Source of the DNA: Rhizoclosmatium globosum
Taxonomy: Eukaryota; Chytridiomycota; Chytridiomycetes; Chytridiales; Chytriomycetaceae
Length of the DNA stretch: 64,000 bases
Direction: 5' to 3'
NCBI GenBank assembly: GCA_002104985.1
Contig: MCGO01000006.1
Coordinates: 248,001-312,000 of the forward strand
Notes under the pieces: generated by a model
The model's database searches: none
What the model was told of the DNA's origin: nothing
What the model saw: the letters and a program-made list of their open reading frames with translations, nothing else
Shown: piece by piece, positions 44,169 through 55,343 of the stretch
How the letters are laid out: every line of letters begins with the position of its first letter
How positions within the stretch are numbered: position 1 is the first letter of the stretch
Program-made: the position numbers and the translations under genes

Positions 44169-46226
44169 TCACCTCCCCTTCCTTCGTTTCGCAACAATCT
44201 CATCCACCTCATCCTTCGAAACCAAGAGAACACCTTCTTCATTCATCATATCCCACACTGTCCTAATACCTTCCTCGCCAAATTTGACTTTTCTCAATGT
44301 TTCCAAAGCTGTTCGCTTCCTGGCATATATCCTGCCGCAACAACGCCCTCCATATTGACACAACAACTTCCGGGTCCTGCGAAGCCACTTTCCACATAAT
44401 CTGGTTTGCAAGATCGTTTCTTATTCCAACACCCTGTTTCTTCATATCCCGTAACACAGCTTTCACTTCTCCCAGGGATTGCGCGGCTATAAGAAGCTGA
44501 GCGAATGTATTCGAGTCTGGGGATTTGATTTGTTGTCGAATGTAGTGGAAGAGACCCATGTGGCCGTGTTTGTGGCAGGCGTGGAGGATGCAGTTGTAGG
44601 TACGTGTTTCAATGCTGGTTTCGGGAAACTTGGTTTTCAGGGTTGCGAGGAATTCACGAAGTTGGGGAAGGTTTGATGGGGTTGCGAGAAAGTGAACTGT
44701 TAATGCGTGGAGAGTTTTGGAGGTTACAATGGAGGGTGAGATGAGGTGTAGAGGTGACGGAGATGATGGATTTTTCGTGAGGAAGACAATGAGTCTATGG
44801 TTAGGATAGATGCATTTGCAGGTGTTAAGTTTGTTTGATCTTGAAGGTTGTTATGTGCAAGGAAATGCATGAGCGACGATTCAACAGCTGCAGAGGGGGT
44901 ATTTTGGAGGCGAGACAGTGTCTCTGCAACATTGAGTGTTCCTGAGAAGCTTGAAGCTTTGACAAGTTTGGGCCACGAATGAAATTGAAACTCATTAGAT
45001 GAAACTAGCGACTCTCTTGTTTCAAGAAGTTTATGAAGAGTTGAAACGTCTCCTCGCATTGTGCATAGCTCAGTTGCCCGGGAGACACGACCATGTTCGC
45101 TCCTTTGAAATGATGTCCGCGTTTCAGATGCTGTTTCGCGAATATAGTCAGGCAAGCGAGGATCTTTCATCCAGCGAAGTAATAAGGAGTCCAACTGAAG
45201 CCGTTGTTTCCCAAGATTGGGAAAAGAAACCAAAACTTTGGCAACAAACGTCTCATCCGGATAGTAACAGTCTTTTTCAATGGAATCGTCTAATTGGATC
45301 AAATATTTGGCTGATAAGTCGTAGTTTTTGGAGTCGAGCATATGACTGGAACGACGCAGAGTCCTGTCGACAAACTCCACTTTCCAGCATCAATCATGTC
45401 GTGCATAATTTGATCCACTCGTGCAAATACACCACGAGCAACAAACGTATGTATCAGAGGTCTGCGAACTGTCCTGAGTCAACGTCTTGGTGATTATAAG
45501 AATCAGCCAAGACAACTTCTGCAACTCGAAGACGGTTTTGAGCCATGGCAGAAGCGAAAAGGAGTTGGCGAGTTGACGAAAGCACTGGAGAGAGAATTCG
45601 AAGAATAGATTTCGTAGTTGCATGTGTGGAAGAGTCGGTTGAAGCAAGAACATTTGAGACATCAGATGCTGTTGGAACCAGCTTCTTTGAGATCAATAAT
45701 TGAAGGGTATAAAGAGCTTGAGATGAAGCAAGAGGTGAGTTTGAGGAAGCAATGCGCTAGATGTAGTTGTGTGAGATGATGGGATAGTTTCAGCAGAGAA
45801 TCAAGCAAGTACCTCCAGTAGGGCCGAAAGATGCGCCGCCTTCACCAAGTTCAATTCTTTCTTCGAAGCAGCGACAGAGACAAAGGCAGCCCAAATGCGG
45901 TCGATCGAGGCGGAGCTGTCCTCGACCAAACCGGCAAACGTGTCCGCCGCCGCCACCGCCGCCACCGCATCTCCATCTCCATCTTTATCGCTGAAAGACG
46001 ACGCCGCCGATGACGCCACCGCGGCCGCTTCTCGCCGCGTCCACAGAAACGAGGCCGCCGCAACAACCGCCGCAACTCGGAACAACAGCCCCGCTGCCTC
46101 GCCACTCGCGCCAAGCGACCTCGTCGTTCGCAGAAACACGGGCCGCACTTCAATCGGTGCTGAGAGTGACACGGACGACAGTGGCCGTCGTCGGGTCCGT
46201 GAGAAGTGTCGAACTAGTCGATGCAT
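44169..46226 (-). CDS. Mitochondrial helical-repeat (PPR-like) protein
   Basis: Exon 1 45813-46226 begins with a basic, Arg-rich presequence (MHRLVRHFSRTRRRPLSSVS), followed by one hydrophobic Ala/Val segment and low-complexity Ala/Asp. After a 56-nt intron (45757-45812) the rest is a chain of helical pairs of about 35 residues such as TFVARGVFARVDQIMHDMIDAG and TFAQLLIAAQSLGEVKAVLRDMK, the pattern of pentatricopeptide repeats. It ends with a basic KKRRKGR-like tail near 44169. Likely role: mitochondrial RNA processing or translation. The frame slips at least four times between 44260 and 45480, each compatible with one missing base. Family assignment is by repeat pattern only. Confidence 0.6.
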
Positions 46227-46340
46227 TGGAAAGCAGAAAAATGAAAAGTAAACTTCTAGTACATCCGTTTATTATGGAATGAGCCCCCAAGGTAATTATA
46301 CACAATGAAATACGTAAATAATAATGTTACAGAGAGTGTC

Positions 46341-46732
46341 TTAGGCCTTAGCACCGTATCCCTCCTCTTCCTTCTTTGGCAAGAGCGATGGTTGGATGTT
46401 TGGCAAAACACCTCCTTGAGCGATAGTGACAGTTCCGAGCAACTTGTTCAACTCCTCATCGTTTCTGATGGCCAACTGCAAGTGACGTGGAATGATACGG
46501 GTCTTCTTGTTGTCACGCGCGGCGTTTCCAGCCAACTCGAGAATTTCAGCTCCGAGGTATTCGAGGACGGCAGCCAAGTACACTGGGGCTCCAGCTCCGA
46601 CACGCTGAGCGTAGTTTCCCTTACGAGGAGACGGTGGATACGACCGACTGGGAACTGAAGTCCAGCACGGGATGAACGCGACTTGGCTCCGGCCTTGGCC
46701 TTTCCTGAGCTCTTTCCTTTTCCTCCAGCCAT
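46341..46732 (-). CDS. Histone H2A
   Basis: ATG at 46732 (an in-frame ATG further upstream at 46819 would add unlikely residues). The protein starts [20 protein letters not shown] and contains the H2A signature [14 protein letters not shown], then [23 protein letters not shown] and [17 protein letters not shown], ending in [11 protein letters not shown]. It lacks the SQ[E/D] motif of H2A.X at the very end. One C is missing after RIHRLL near 46628; restoring it gives 130 residues with continuous consensus. Transcribed divergently from H2B from a shared 226-bp promoter. Confidence 0.93.
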
Positions 46733-46958
46733 AGTATGTGTTAATGTTAGTTTCTTTCTGCTGATGGAAGGACACTGGCTCTTTATGCCTTTTTCGTGGT
46801 TTGTTTTGACAGTGACCAAAAAATCTTGTCACTCCATCTCCACGCGCAATCTGATTGGTCGGTTTTTTTGCTCCCCCATCTGACAAACCAAACAACGCAT
46901 ATATAGAGCCTGCATTCACAACCATCCGTCAATACTACTCATCAACTAACAAGCAAAG
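46733..46958. promoter_or_regulatory. Divergent H2A-H2B promoter
   Basis: 226 bp between the two start codons. It holds an inverted CCAAT box (ATTGG at 46854-46858), a TATATA at 46900-46905 placed 54 bp before the H2B ATG, and on the H2A side an AT-rich GGCATAAAG near 46781-46790. Pairs of CCAAT and TATA elements are usual for co-regulated S-phase histone pairs. Confidence 0.6.
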
Positions 46959-47355
46959 ATGCCACCAAAGGAAGGAGGAAAGGCCCCAGCCGAGAAGAAG
47001 CCAGCCGGTAAAGCGCCAGCCAAGACCGCCGCGAAGAAGACAAAGGACGGCGCCGGAAAGAAGAAGAAGGTGTCCAGAAAGGAGTCGTACTCCTCCTACA
47101 TCTACAAGGTGCTCAAGCAGGTGCACCCAGAGACCGGTATCTCGAACAAGGCCATGTCCATCATGAACTCGTTTGTAACGACATCTTCGAGCGTATCGCG
47201 TCGAGGCCTCCAAGTTGGCTGCATACAACAAGAGATCCACCATCTCGTCCCGTGAGATCCAGACCTCGGTCCGTTTGATTCTCCCAGGAGAGCTTGCCAA
47301 GCACGCCGTCTCTGAGGGTACCAAGGCTGTCACCAAGTACCAATCATCCAAGTAG
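46959..47355 (+). CDS. Histone H2B
   Basis: Starts [19 protein letters not shown], with the Lys/Ala-rich tail, then [32 protein letters not shown] and, in the next frames, [41 protein letters not shown] and [11 protein letters not shown] at the stop. Two bases are missing (near 47175 in the V-N junction and near 47201 in S-E), since restoring one base at each gives the H2B consensus and 132 residues, the expected length. Nucleosome core component. Confidence 0.93.
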
Positions 47356-47628
47356 ACGGCATTATAATGTTAATTGTGTATATTTTAATGGGTTACAAAT
47401 AAACGAATGTAGACATTCCACTTTTCTCTGATTGATTAGTTCTTTGATTCCAGTCTTCAACAGGTAACACAGCTGGCGAGGAACTCCTCCCTTCGTGCGA
47501 ATAACGTGAAAACTCTCCAACAGGATCTATTGGCTTTTAGAAATCACGATCCATCTGAACACCCATCAATTATTATTCATATCATAACAGCAGCATTATT
47601 AAGAGTCTACGAATAACCCAAAAAACAA
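47356..47628. other. Convergent 3' flanks
   Basis: No gene. An AATAAA-like word lies near 47398. No metazoan-type histone 3' stem-loop is visible. Confidence 0.4.
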
Positions 47629-50312
47629 TCACATTCCTGTTATCCCTCGAGCAGCACATCGATCAACAGGAATATCAGGTGATCCTCCAACCCACTGTAT
47701 AACAGTGATATACGTCGTGTACACCAATGCAACAACCCCAAAGACAACAAGTCCAATATCCTTTGCCTATAAATATGATCAGAACACTGAGGTAAGGATG
47801 CGAATTACAAAACAGGAACGTACCTTGACCCACGGCTTTGTTGTAATATGATAATGGAAGATGCAGGATAAATAAAACTGTTGACAAAAAAACAACGTTA
47901 GAACAAAGATGGACGCAACATAATCAAAAACCAACCTCAAGGGAATACAAGCAAAACATCCAACAAGACTAACAAACTTGTCCAAATTACTACTTCCCGT
48001 CCACGCAACAACAGCCAACATGGCCACAAAGACGGTACGCATCAAATTCTTTTGCCACTTTACATAAACGCTACTCTTCCCATCCGCAAGCCCAAACACA
48101 GCACTCTCCGTAATCCTAATAGACGGATATACACACAATGGGAACGACAGGATGATAGCGACAGCATAAAACGCCTGCAATGTGAGAACCAGCGGACTTC
48201 CCTTTGGCATATTCAAGAAAATGACGGTCTCGACTTTGGATCCAAACGTCAAGTACCCAGACGCACCAATCACGACGAAAATTGCGCCAATGACAGTAAT
48301 ACACAACGTCAAGACTTTCGGGAACTCTTGTGGGTTCTTCATACTTTCAGCAATTGGAAGAATCAAACAGATCCCTTCAAACGCAAACAGTGCAGTTCCG
48401 ATAAAAATAGGGAACGATTCGAGGTTGAACCAGATGATATCGTGTGCTGGACCCGTAGTCGCAAGGACGCTGACGTCGTAAACGAAAATGTATGAAAGAC
48501 CGAGGAGGATAAACACGTCGGCGATCAGGGATGTGATTGAAAAAGTTTTGATTTTACGGACCCATGAGAGGGGAACATAGATTGTGATTTGGAGGAGGAT
48601 GAATATCCAGTCTGGGAGGATGAGGGTGCAGTTTGAAGTCAACATCAGGAGGTCACGTAGGTTTTGGGCTACAAAGATGTAATATGCACACGCGAAGCCG
48701 GCCTATTTGGTTGGCGTTAGTTGTTTGAGTTGGATGAAAGTTCCACAAAAAACCTGTGAAATGGCGATAGACGCCAAGACCAGAATACGCATAGGAGGTC
48801 CATACAGCTTTTCTCCAATGTCTCCAAACGAACCACCAAGTACTTGACTTGTTTCGAGCAACAGCAACATACAGTGCAAAGTCATCCATCCAAAGATTCC
48901 CATCAGAATAATACTGAAAGCCATTCCACCTTGTGAGAACGCTTTGGGGAGGAACAAGACACCCGTTCCAACAAACGACTTCATGAGCATAAAAAACGCC
49001 TTCTTTGCAGACGTCCCTTTGACGTTTGTAGCTTCAGGGACACGCCCGACCCTGTCCAGACCGTTGAGATGCACTTCTTCGTAAAGCGGTGTTTGTTCTG
49101 ATGCAGTTGAATGAAATGATTGACTGAGATCGCCAAAAGCGACTGAGGGTCCATCCTGCCTTCGTCGCGTCAATGAATTGTTGTCTGGTTGTGCAGTACC
49201 AAAATCGATGGTATTAATTTCCTGCAACCGGCGTGCACGTTCAGTTTGAGATTCCAACCCACGTTGCGGTGAAGCAAAGGTGCTTGAACTCCCTTCTTCA
49301 ATGTCCCCACAACTGTCATCCGTGTCACCACCACTTGCATCCAACAACCCATCGGAATCATCTTCCGCATCCGGAACCACATCACCACCATAGAAACCAT
49401 AGAGAGCCAAGAAATCAATAAAGTTGCGCGTGAGGAACGTGACAGGAGGTTTTCCGGCTCTTTCCGCACGTTCCGCAAGGAAACGACGACGCAGTGCGCC
49501 GGGTTCGAGGAGAGAAGAAGCAGTAACGACGTCAGGGGATGCCATGAGAGCTGTGGATTGAAGTTCGGGGTTGGAGAGTCGTCGTTGAGTGCGGGATGAG
49601 GGAGTAGGAGAGGGAGTGTCGCGGTGGCGATCTGCCCATTGATAGATTCCGAAGTGATGGAACCTGTTTTCTTCAGATGTTAGAGAATTGACGAGTATTG
49701 CAAGAGCTTTGATCACCTCCTTGTAGGGAGTGGGTAACTTGGGATGGAAGAGGCGACTGATCAATGAGGTCAGCGTTTGGGCCATCACCGCGTCTCACCA
49801 GGTGTTCTTCCACAAGTCTAGCAGCGGCTTGTTCGAGTTGCGGGGTGGTAGATCTGCTAGTTGAGCGTCTAATGTTTGGTGAGTGCGTCAGTGTTGCTGC
49901 TTGTTGTCTGTCAACACATTTACATCTTTGCATACTCAGCCACGCGCTGTTCAAGTTGCTCCTGTTGTTTAAACGAGCCTCCAGATTTGAGCGAGCGCGG
50001 CAGACTGGTTGCGGCCAGGATGTCCTTTGAGCTACCGTTTCGCGAGTGACCCGCCGCCGCCACCGCCGAATAAGCCGCGGCCGACGCCGAAGTTGAACCT
50101 GGAATCTGGATTTGACGCGCGGCGGCCTGCGTTGTTGAACCCTGTCCCTGTTGTGACTGGTGTGACTGTGGACTGTGTCCAAGTCCACTTGAAAGTGTGG
50201 CCGCATTCGATGGCGTCACCGTCCGCGACGATGAGTCAGAGTGGTCGCTCGTGATGGACGCCGTGCCTGGCGACTTGCTGCGGCTTCGCTTCTTGTGCTT
50301 GGGTTTGCCCAT
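47629..50312 (-). CDS. AVT3/4-type vacuolar amino-acid transporter
   Basis: Exons leftward: 49924-50312, 48754-49868, 47936-48702, 47824-47877 and 47629-47766, introns 50-58 nt. The first 370 or so residues are a hydrophilic Ser/Gln/Arg-rich tail. The transport domain starts at KAFFMLMKSFVGTGVLFLPKAF, the hallmark of AVT-type auxin/amino-acid permeases, and runs through about eleven helices (ILMGIFGWMTLHCMLLLLET, ISQ-AGFACAYYIFVAQNL, PIFIGTALFAFEGICLILP, FPLCVYPSIRITE, VVFGVVALVYTTY). Role: exports amino acids from the vacuole. One-base slips near 49795 and near 47855. A long N-terminal cytosolic tail is normal for this subfamily. Confidence 0.88.
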
Positions 50313-50481
50313 TCGGAAAGAGTTTGTTGAATGTGACTATGCTATGCCAATCTCTGCGATAATCTCGGAAAATATCGATTCTAATTAGATTATATGAACT
50401 AATCGCATTAAACAAACCATCTTCATTCCAGTAAGTGAGTAAACTTGAAACCAATCAAACGAAAAACATCTTCAAAAGGGA

Positions 50482-52655
50482 ATGCCATCCATCCTGACCA
50501 GCAAGGGCCGGTCGGTACAGGGCGAGATCACCGATCCCTCAGTAACAGTGGCTGATGTTCTTGAGAAGGTTCAGATGGGACTTGGCTTTGCATCCAAGTT
50601 TGTTGTTGTTCACACAACCGATGGACAGAACATTGACCTTGATGCACCTGCAATGGGCCTTGGAACAGAAGTGAGTAATCATCGATTGAATCGGCAACAG
50701 TGCTAATAATGCATTCAATCAACCAACCCAGGACATTGTCGCTCTAACAGTTGAGCAGACACAGGCCATCCCTCCATCGCTGCAATTCGCCTTTCCCTCG
50801 CCACTGTCGCTTCCTGTGAAGCAAGGTGAATCCACTGCTCCAGGACGCCGGGGAACAGTCCTGGCCATGTTGCGTGAACGACAAACTCAGCGACGATCTG
50901 ATCTGCCAACTCGTACGTTGATGATGAACCCCCAACAATCGAATCAACACAACCTTACACACTTGAATTAGCTGCACGCTCTCCTTCACCTCAGTCAAAC
51001 TCGCATTCGGATCCTGCACCAAACAGTCCACCTATTCCAATTCCTCCAGCTCCCCCAACGCCCTTTGCTGGACCTCCTATTCCACCACCACCACCACCAC
51101 CTCCATTCTCTGGTCCTCCCGCTCCTCCTCCTCCCCCTGCTCCTCCAGGTTTCGGCGGCCACCACCTCCCCCACCCCTCCGCCAGGTTTAAACGGACCTC
51201 CACCACCACCCCCTCCACCAGGAGCAGGAGGGCCACCGCCTCCGCCACCTCCGCCAGGATTGGTGGTCCGCCTCCACCCCCACCTCCTCCTGGTGCAGGA
51301 GGTCCACCCCCTCCACCACCCCCGCCAGGAGGAGCATCAGCCCCAAAACCAGCTGCAGCAGACATGCAAAACGAACTAATGAACGCAATCAAACGAGGAG
51401 CCAAACTCCGAAGCGTCGCAAAACCTGTCGAAAAGAGCGCAATCCCCACGAAAGCCCCTGAACTCTCCGCCGAAGAGAAAGCCCGCCTCGCAAAACACAA
51501 GACGAAGAAACCCGTTCAGCCCTCTTCATTGAACTCCTCGGATTCATGGAGACGTCTCACGGAAACCTTGAAGAACTGACTACGAAAGCGGCAAGCAGCA
51601 CAAAAGTCAGTCGCGGGTTCATTTACAGTTTAATGCGTCGAGGTTTTGTGGATGGATACCGCGTGATTGAGAGTATGCCTGAAGGAGGAAGCAAAACACC
51701 ACTTCAAGTATATCAAGGAATCGAAGTCAATAGAGCTTTGGTAGTCCCCGATGCCCGAGAATCCGCGCTCAAAGATCGTATCGAAAACGGTGGTATTGTT
51801 GCACGTGTTCACATGTACCGATTTGATGACAAGGCGCAAGTTCATACCCTTGACGAAATCGTGTTGATGAAGGGTGCTCAGTTCCCGAAACCGATTCCAA
51901 AGTTCAATGAACCGAACCTGCCAAGGACTCGAGTCGAGCGAGTCTTGTGGCGTGGGAGGCGTGGAAGCAACGAAAGGATGATTACTTGCAACTGGATTAC
52001 CCACAATTCGAGCTTAGTTTCAATAAGGTAGCGATTTTCGCCACGAATATCTCGTGACTAAACATTTACCTGAAAATAGCTCATGGACCAAGACAAAGTA
52101 ACAACAACCCAAATGTCCAAACTCGAACAAACCCAAGTCGCTATGCGTCGTATGGCTGAATCCCTCCAACGCCAATTCCAAGACTTCCCCACTGATGAAG
52201 TTCGTGTTATTGTCGAAGCGATTCCAAAACACATCAAGGAATTGACTGCAAAGCTGCAAGAAGAGCGTGGAATTATTCTGCGTGGAGAAGGACTCAAATT
52301 AACGCCTGATTTCCTACGGACTTTGAACTTGAAACCGAAAGCTTTGTTGGAAGCTGAAAAGGCACTTGCGATTGCCGCGGCTGAAGAAGCTAAAGCGCGT
52401 GCGCAAGAGGAAGCTGAACGGGCTGCAAAAGACAAAGCCGCAGCAGTTGCTGCGGAACCAATTTTGCCAGTATTCACGTACAAGACGTTTTTGGAGAAGG
52501 CAAAAGAAGGAAATGCGGAACTCTTGGTTCAGCAGTTGGTAGATAGCCAAATGGCTGCAGAAGATGCAGAGAAGCTGCAGGTGAAGCGGTTGCAACGACT
52601 CAAAACGTTCCACGCCGGCGTCAGTCACAGATTATCCAAACACTATGAAATTTAA
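50482..52655 (+). CDS. Proline-rich WH2-domain actin regulator, unknown subtype
   Basis: Exons 50482-50670, 50732-50912, 50972-52027 and 52080-52655. The N-terminal 70 residues look like a small beta-grasp-type domain (SILTSKGRSVQGEITDP). After a linker come long poly-Pro blocks alternating with Gly, then a WH2 motif (MQNELMNAIKRGAKLRSV) that would bind actin monomers. The C-terminal half has an unusual all-helical part with ALFIELLGFMETS, GFIYSLMRRGFVDGYRV, coiled-coil rich in Ala/Glu/Lys and a final EKAKEGNAELLVQQ segment. No Arp2/3-binding acidic Trp tail. Several one-base slips (near 51160, 51270, 51525, 51940) fit missing bases. A profilin- and actin-binding nucleation or elongation factor is the likeliest role. 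Confidence 0.6.
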
Positions 52656-52688
52656 TTCCCTCCTTCACATCAAACTTGTGCAATAAAC

Positions 52689-53264
52689 TTGTTTTCCTTT
52701 TTGACGTCAAAAGAATCCTTCAAACAAAACAAAACAGTCGCGCCACCGTCCTACCAACTCTCACAAATGATCGCCTCACAACCCACATCCACACCAACCA
52801 AATCCGAAAAAGCAATCGCCGAACTAAACTACGCCCTCATGTGTCCAATCGCATTCATCCCCTTCCAAGACCCAGTCCTCCTCTCTGACGGACACACCTA
52901 CGAACGCAGCTCAATCACAGAATGGTTCACAAAGTCTCGTTCCCAGAACCCGTTAGCAATCTGCACATCGCCTGTGACACGACAGCCTCTGTTCCCTAAC
53001 TCCTTGACACCCAATATCGCGCTTCGAAGCGTGATTCGACCGTGGCAGCAGGTCGAGGAGACGATTGTAGAGAAGGATCAGTATATATCTGAGCTTGAAG
53101 CGCGTATTGCGGAGTTGGAAGGCGATGTTGAAAAAAAGCAAGAGGTGGAATGGAAGGTGAAACATGACGACTTGTTGAAGAGTGTTAAGACATGCGTGAG
53201 CGCGTATCGTCGTAAAAAGATTGCAAGAAAGGTGTTTTTAGAGAGGATTGCAAAGGTTCTTTGA
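52689..53264 (+). CDS. U-box protein
   Basis: A single exon of 191 residues. Residues 48-115 form a U-box: LMCPIAFIPFQDPVLLSDGH, then TYERSSITEWF, SPVTRQPLFPNSLTPNIALR and LRSVI. This matches the RING-like fold that needs no zinc, with the conserved P-V, D-G-x-TYER-x-I and P-x-T elements. After it comes a Glu/Lys-rich coiled coil (about 120-165). Family role: E2-dependent E3 ubiquitin ligase. It begins 33 bp after the WH2 gene's stop on the same strand. Confidence 0.85.
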   Translation: MFSFLTSKESFKQNKTVAPPSYQLSQMIASQPTSTPTKSEKAIAELNYALMCPIAFIPFQDPVLLSDGHTYERSSITEWFTKSRSQNPLAICTSPVTRQPLFPNSLTPNIALRSVIRPWQQVEETIVEKDQYISELEARIAELEGDVEKKQEVEWKVKHDDLLKSVKTCVSAYRRKKIARKVFLERIAKVL

Positions 53265-53468
53265 TTTAGTTGTTGCATTCTATCATTTTCGCTGCATATT
53301 CATTCATTTGCTCAACATCGTTATATATTTCGAACTCATTCTCAGATTTTAATCATTATCATCAGATTTATTATTCCTTTCGTGTTACTCACTCCAAGGT
53401 TTCCTTGTGACAAACAACAGAAACACTCCGCCACCACTCACCACGTTGTTTTGATAATCGTAGGGAAA

Positions 53469-54132
53469 ATGCAACGCAAAACCAAACTTCGTGAACAACT
53501 TGTCGCCAAGAGACCGACACCAGTCTTTGACCCAATCGAAAACTACAACAAGATTCTGTCGTGTCCAATCAATTGGACTCCATTCGAAGATCCTGTCGTA
53601 GCAGCCGACGAACACACATATGAGCGCGCACCACTTACAAGATGGTTATTCCGTGGTGGTCAGATATTTCTGAGCCCGCCACGTCCCCGGTTACAGGAGT
53701 CCGTCTCACTTCTCGCGCAATGACAAGCAACGAAGTAATCAAAAAACTGTCGCGTGCATGGAACCAACGCGGAACCAAAGACCCGACACCTGAGCTAACG
53801 AAAATCTTGACGTGTCCGTTATCGGGCAAGTTATTTGTGGATCCAGTTCTTTGCGCAGATGGATATTCCTATGAGCGAGACCATATTAAGAAGCACTATG
53901 ATAAGTCACTGGATATCCATCGTCTCCAGTTACGAAGAAGACGCTGTATTCCATGCAAATAGTTCGCAATATCACGGTTTTGCATGCTGTGAAGGGGTTG
54001 GAGACGTTGAAGGGAGTTGACTGGAGTTATGACGAGCCAGAGAAGTATAATGGAAGTTGTATGAGCATGAAAGAAATGTCTGAAGTGCTTGATGAGTATT
54101 CTGGATTTGATGATGATTTCTTCATCAACTAG
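53469..54132 (+). CDS. Double U-box protein
   Basis: The first U-box reads ILSCPINWTPFEDPVVAADE, HTYERAPLTRWL and, one frame on, ISEPATSPVTGVRL. The second follows: ILTCPLSGKLFVDPVLCADGYSYE and GYPSSPVTKKTLYSMQIVRN. Both keep the DPV and TYER/SYER cores. An acidic tail with DWSYDEPEKYN ends at TAG 54130-54132. Two one-base slips (near 53665 and 53915) interrupt the frame, and the protein reads through if one base is restored at each. Two U-boxes in one chain is uncommon. The U-box core and spacing suggest it arose from the same ancestor as the neighbouring single U-box gene. Confidence 0.75.
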
Positions 54133-54185
54133 TTTCTTCTCTTTGATTCCAAAAAACCAACTGCGCACCGTCACAACTTGTTCCA

Positions 54186-54901
54186 ATGCCACAGCCAAGC
54201 ACCGCCGCCCTTCTCCTTTCGCCGCCTCCGTTTAAGCCCATCTCTACTTCGCCGGCTTCATCGGCGCCGATCGAGTTTGCGATTTGTGGCGCAGAATCAG
54301 ATGAAGAGTTAATTGATTCGTCGCCTGAACTTTCGACGCTCGACTTTGATTTGATCGACACATCGAATCTTTTGTTTGACGAAGATGGTTTGATTGTTGA
54401 ACAAGATGTTGAAGTGGATCAAAGACTGGAGGATGAGTCACCGCTGCTTCCACTCTGCCTTACTTTTAACAACGAATCTTACTGCTTCAGCTTCTCTAAC
54501 TCTAAGTCTTCTTCTTCTGTACACACTCCATCCTCTCTTCGTACTCATACCACCAACTCTTACAAACTGGATCCTGTCATCGCCTCTTCAGAATTAACTC
54601 TCTTCTTGCTACAGCTCAAGTCTTTCTTTTTAGTACAAGGTGATATTGTTGCAGTGCTGGAGTTTCCTCAGTTGGACTTTATTGTTGATGAGGTTTGTCT
54701 TTCCTTTCTTCTTGCGCCACATTACTCACGACTAATACGAAATAACAGAAATCTCCTACCTGTGCAGATTACACGCTCATGGATGTTATGGATGCGTGGA
54801 TTACCTTGAAATCCGAAATGGACAGGAATTCTCTGGATTCTATCGAGCCGTTACATGTAAATCTCTCCTTATTTCAATCTTCAGAACTGCTATCACTATG
54901 A
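54186..54901 (+). CDS. Acidic protein of unknown family
   Basis: Two exons, 54186-54692 and 54749-54901, 56-nt intron, phase 0, 219 residues. An N-terminal Ser/Pro stretch is followed by a very acidic region (ESDEELIDSSPELSTLDFDL), then a folded-looking part with LPLCLTFNNESYCFSFSNS, FLLQLKSFFLVQGDIVAVLEFPQLDFIVDE and a final helix (LMDVMDAWITLKSEMDRNSL). No motif I recognise. The pattern of an acidic start and a beta-strand core may fit a fungal nuclear or histone-interacting factor, but that is a guess. Confidence 0.5.
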
Positions 54902-55343
54902 GAGGATACAATCCCTTCAGTGTTGGGTTGTGTGTTGGTGGGTTGTGTTGTACATAGATGGTTTCATGAGGTGAGGTAAAGGCGAGGTTTTCGAGTACAC
55001 TACCATAATAAACTCTTTCATTGTTCTTCAACCTCGCTTCACAAGTATCTTGAGCAGATGGGGCACCGCCTTGTGCTTACAATTTTCCGGAGTTTTTCCT
55101 GCTTTCTTTCTTTTTTCTTGTTCAAGCTTATATCCTTCTGTGTTACTACATTGGTAAGTTTGATAAGAATCGTTATACTAAGCGAAAGCGTCAGTTGCAA
55201 GAGTACTGCGACTCGTGGCACGATTGTTATCGATCGTGGCGTTGCACTCTCTTGCACTCCTGTTACAGTCGTCCTCCCTCCGATCTCTCTCCTACCGTCC
55301 TCATTCTAACAGAACATTTCTTCGAAGGCTCAATCTTGGAAGT
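54902..55343. other. Intergenic, promoter of the first elongase
   Basis: No gene. The open reading stretch upstream of the elongase ATG (from 55215) is in frame but has a non-ATG start and is probably a leader. A hydrophobic short frame at 55058-55309 has no support. Confidence 0.35.

Noticed and set aside
45851..46251. Arg-rich and Ala-rich frames on both strands
   Set aside because: They overlap the low-complexity presequence region of the mitochondrial helical-repeat gene; the composition comes from CG-rich codons, not real genes.
51060..51500. His/Leu-rich and Gly/Pro-rich frames on both strands
   Set aside because: All derive from the CCN-repeat DNA that encodes the proline-rich part of the WH2 gene.
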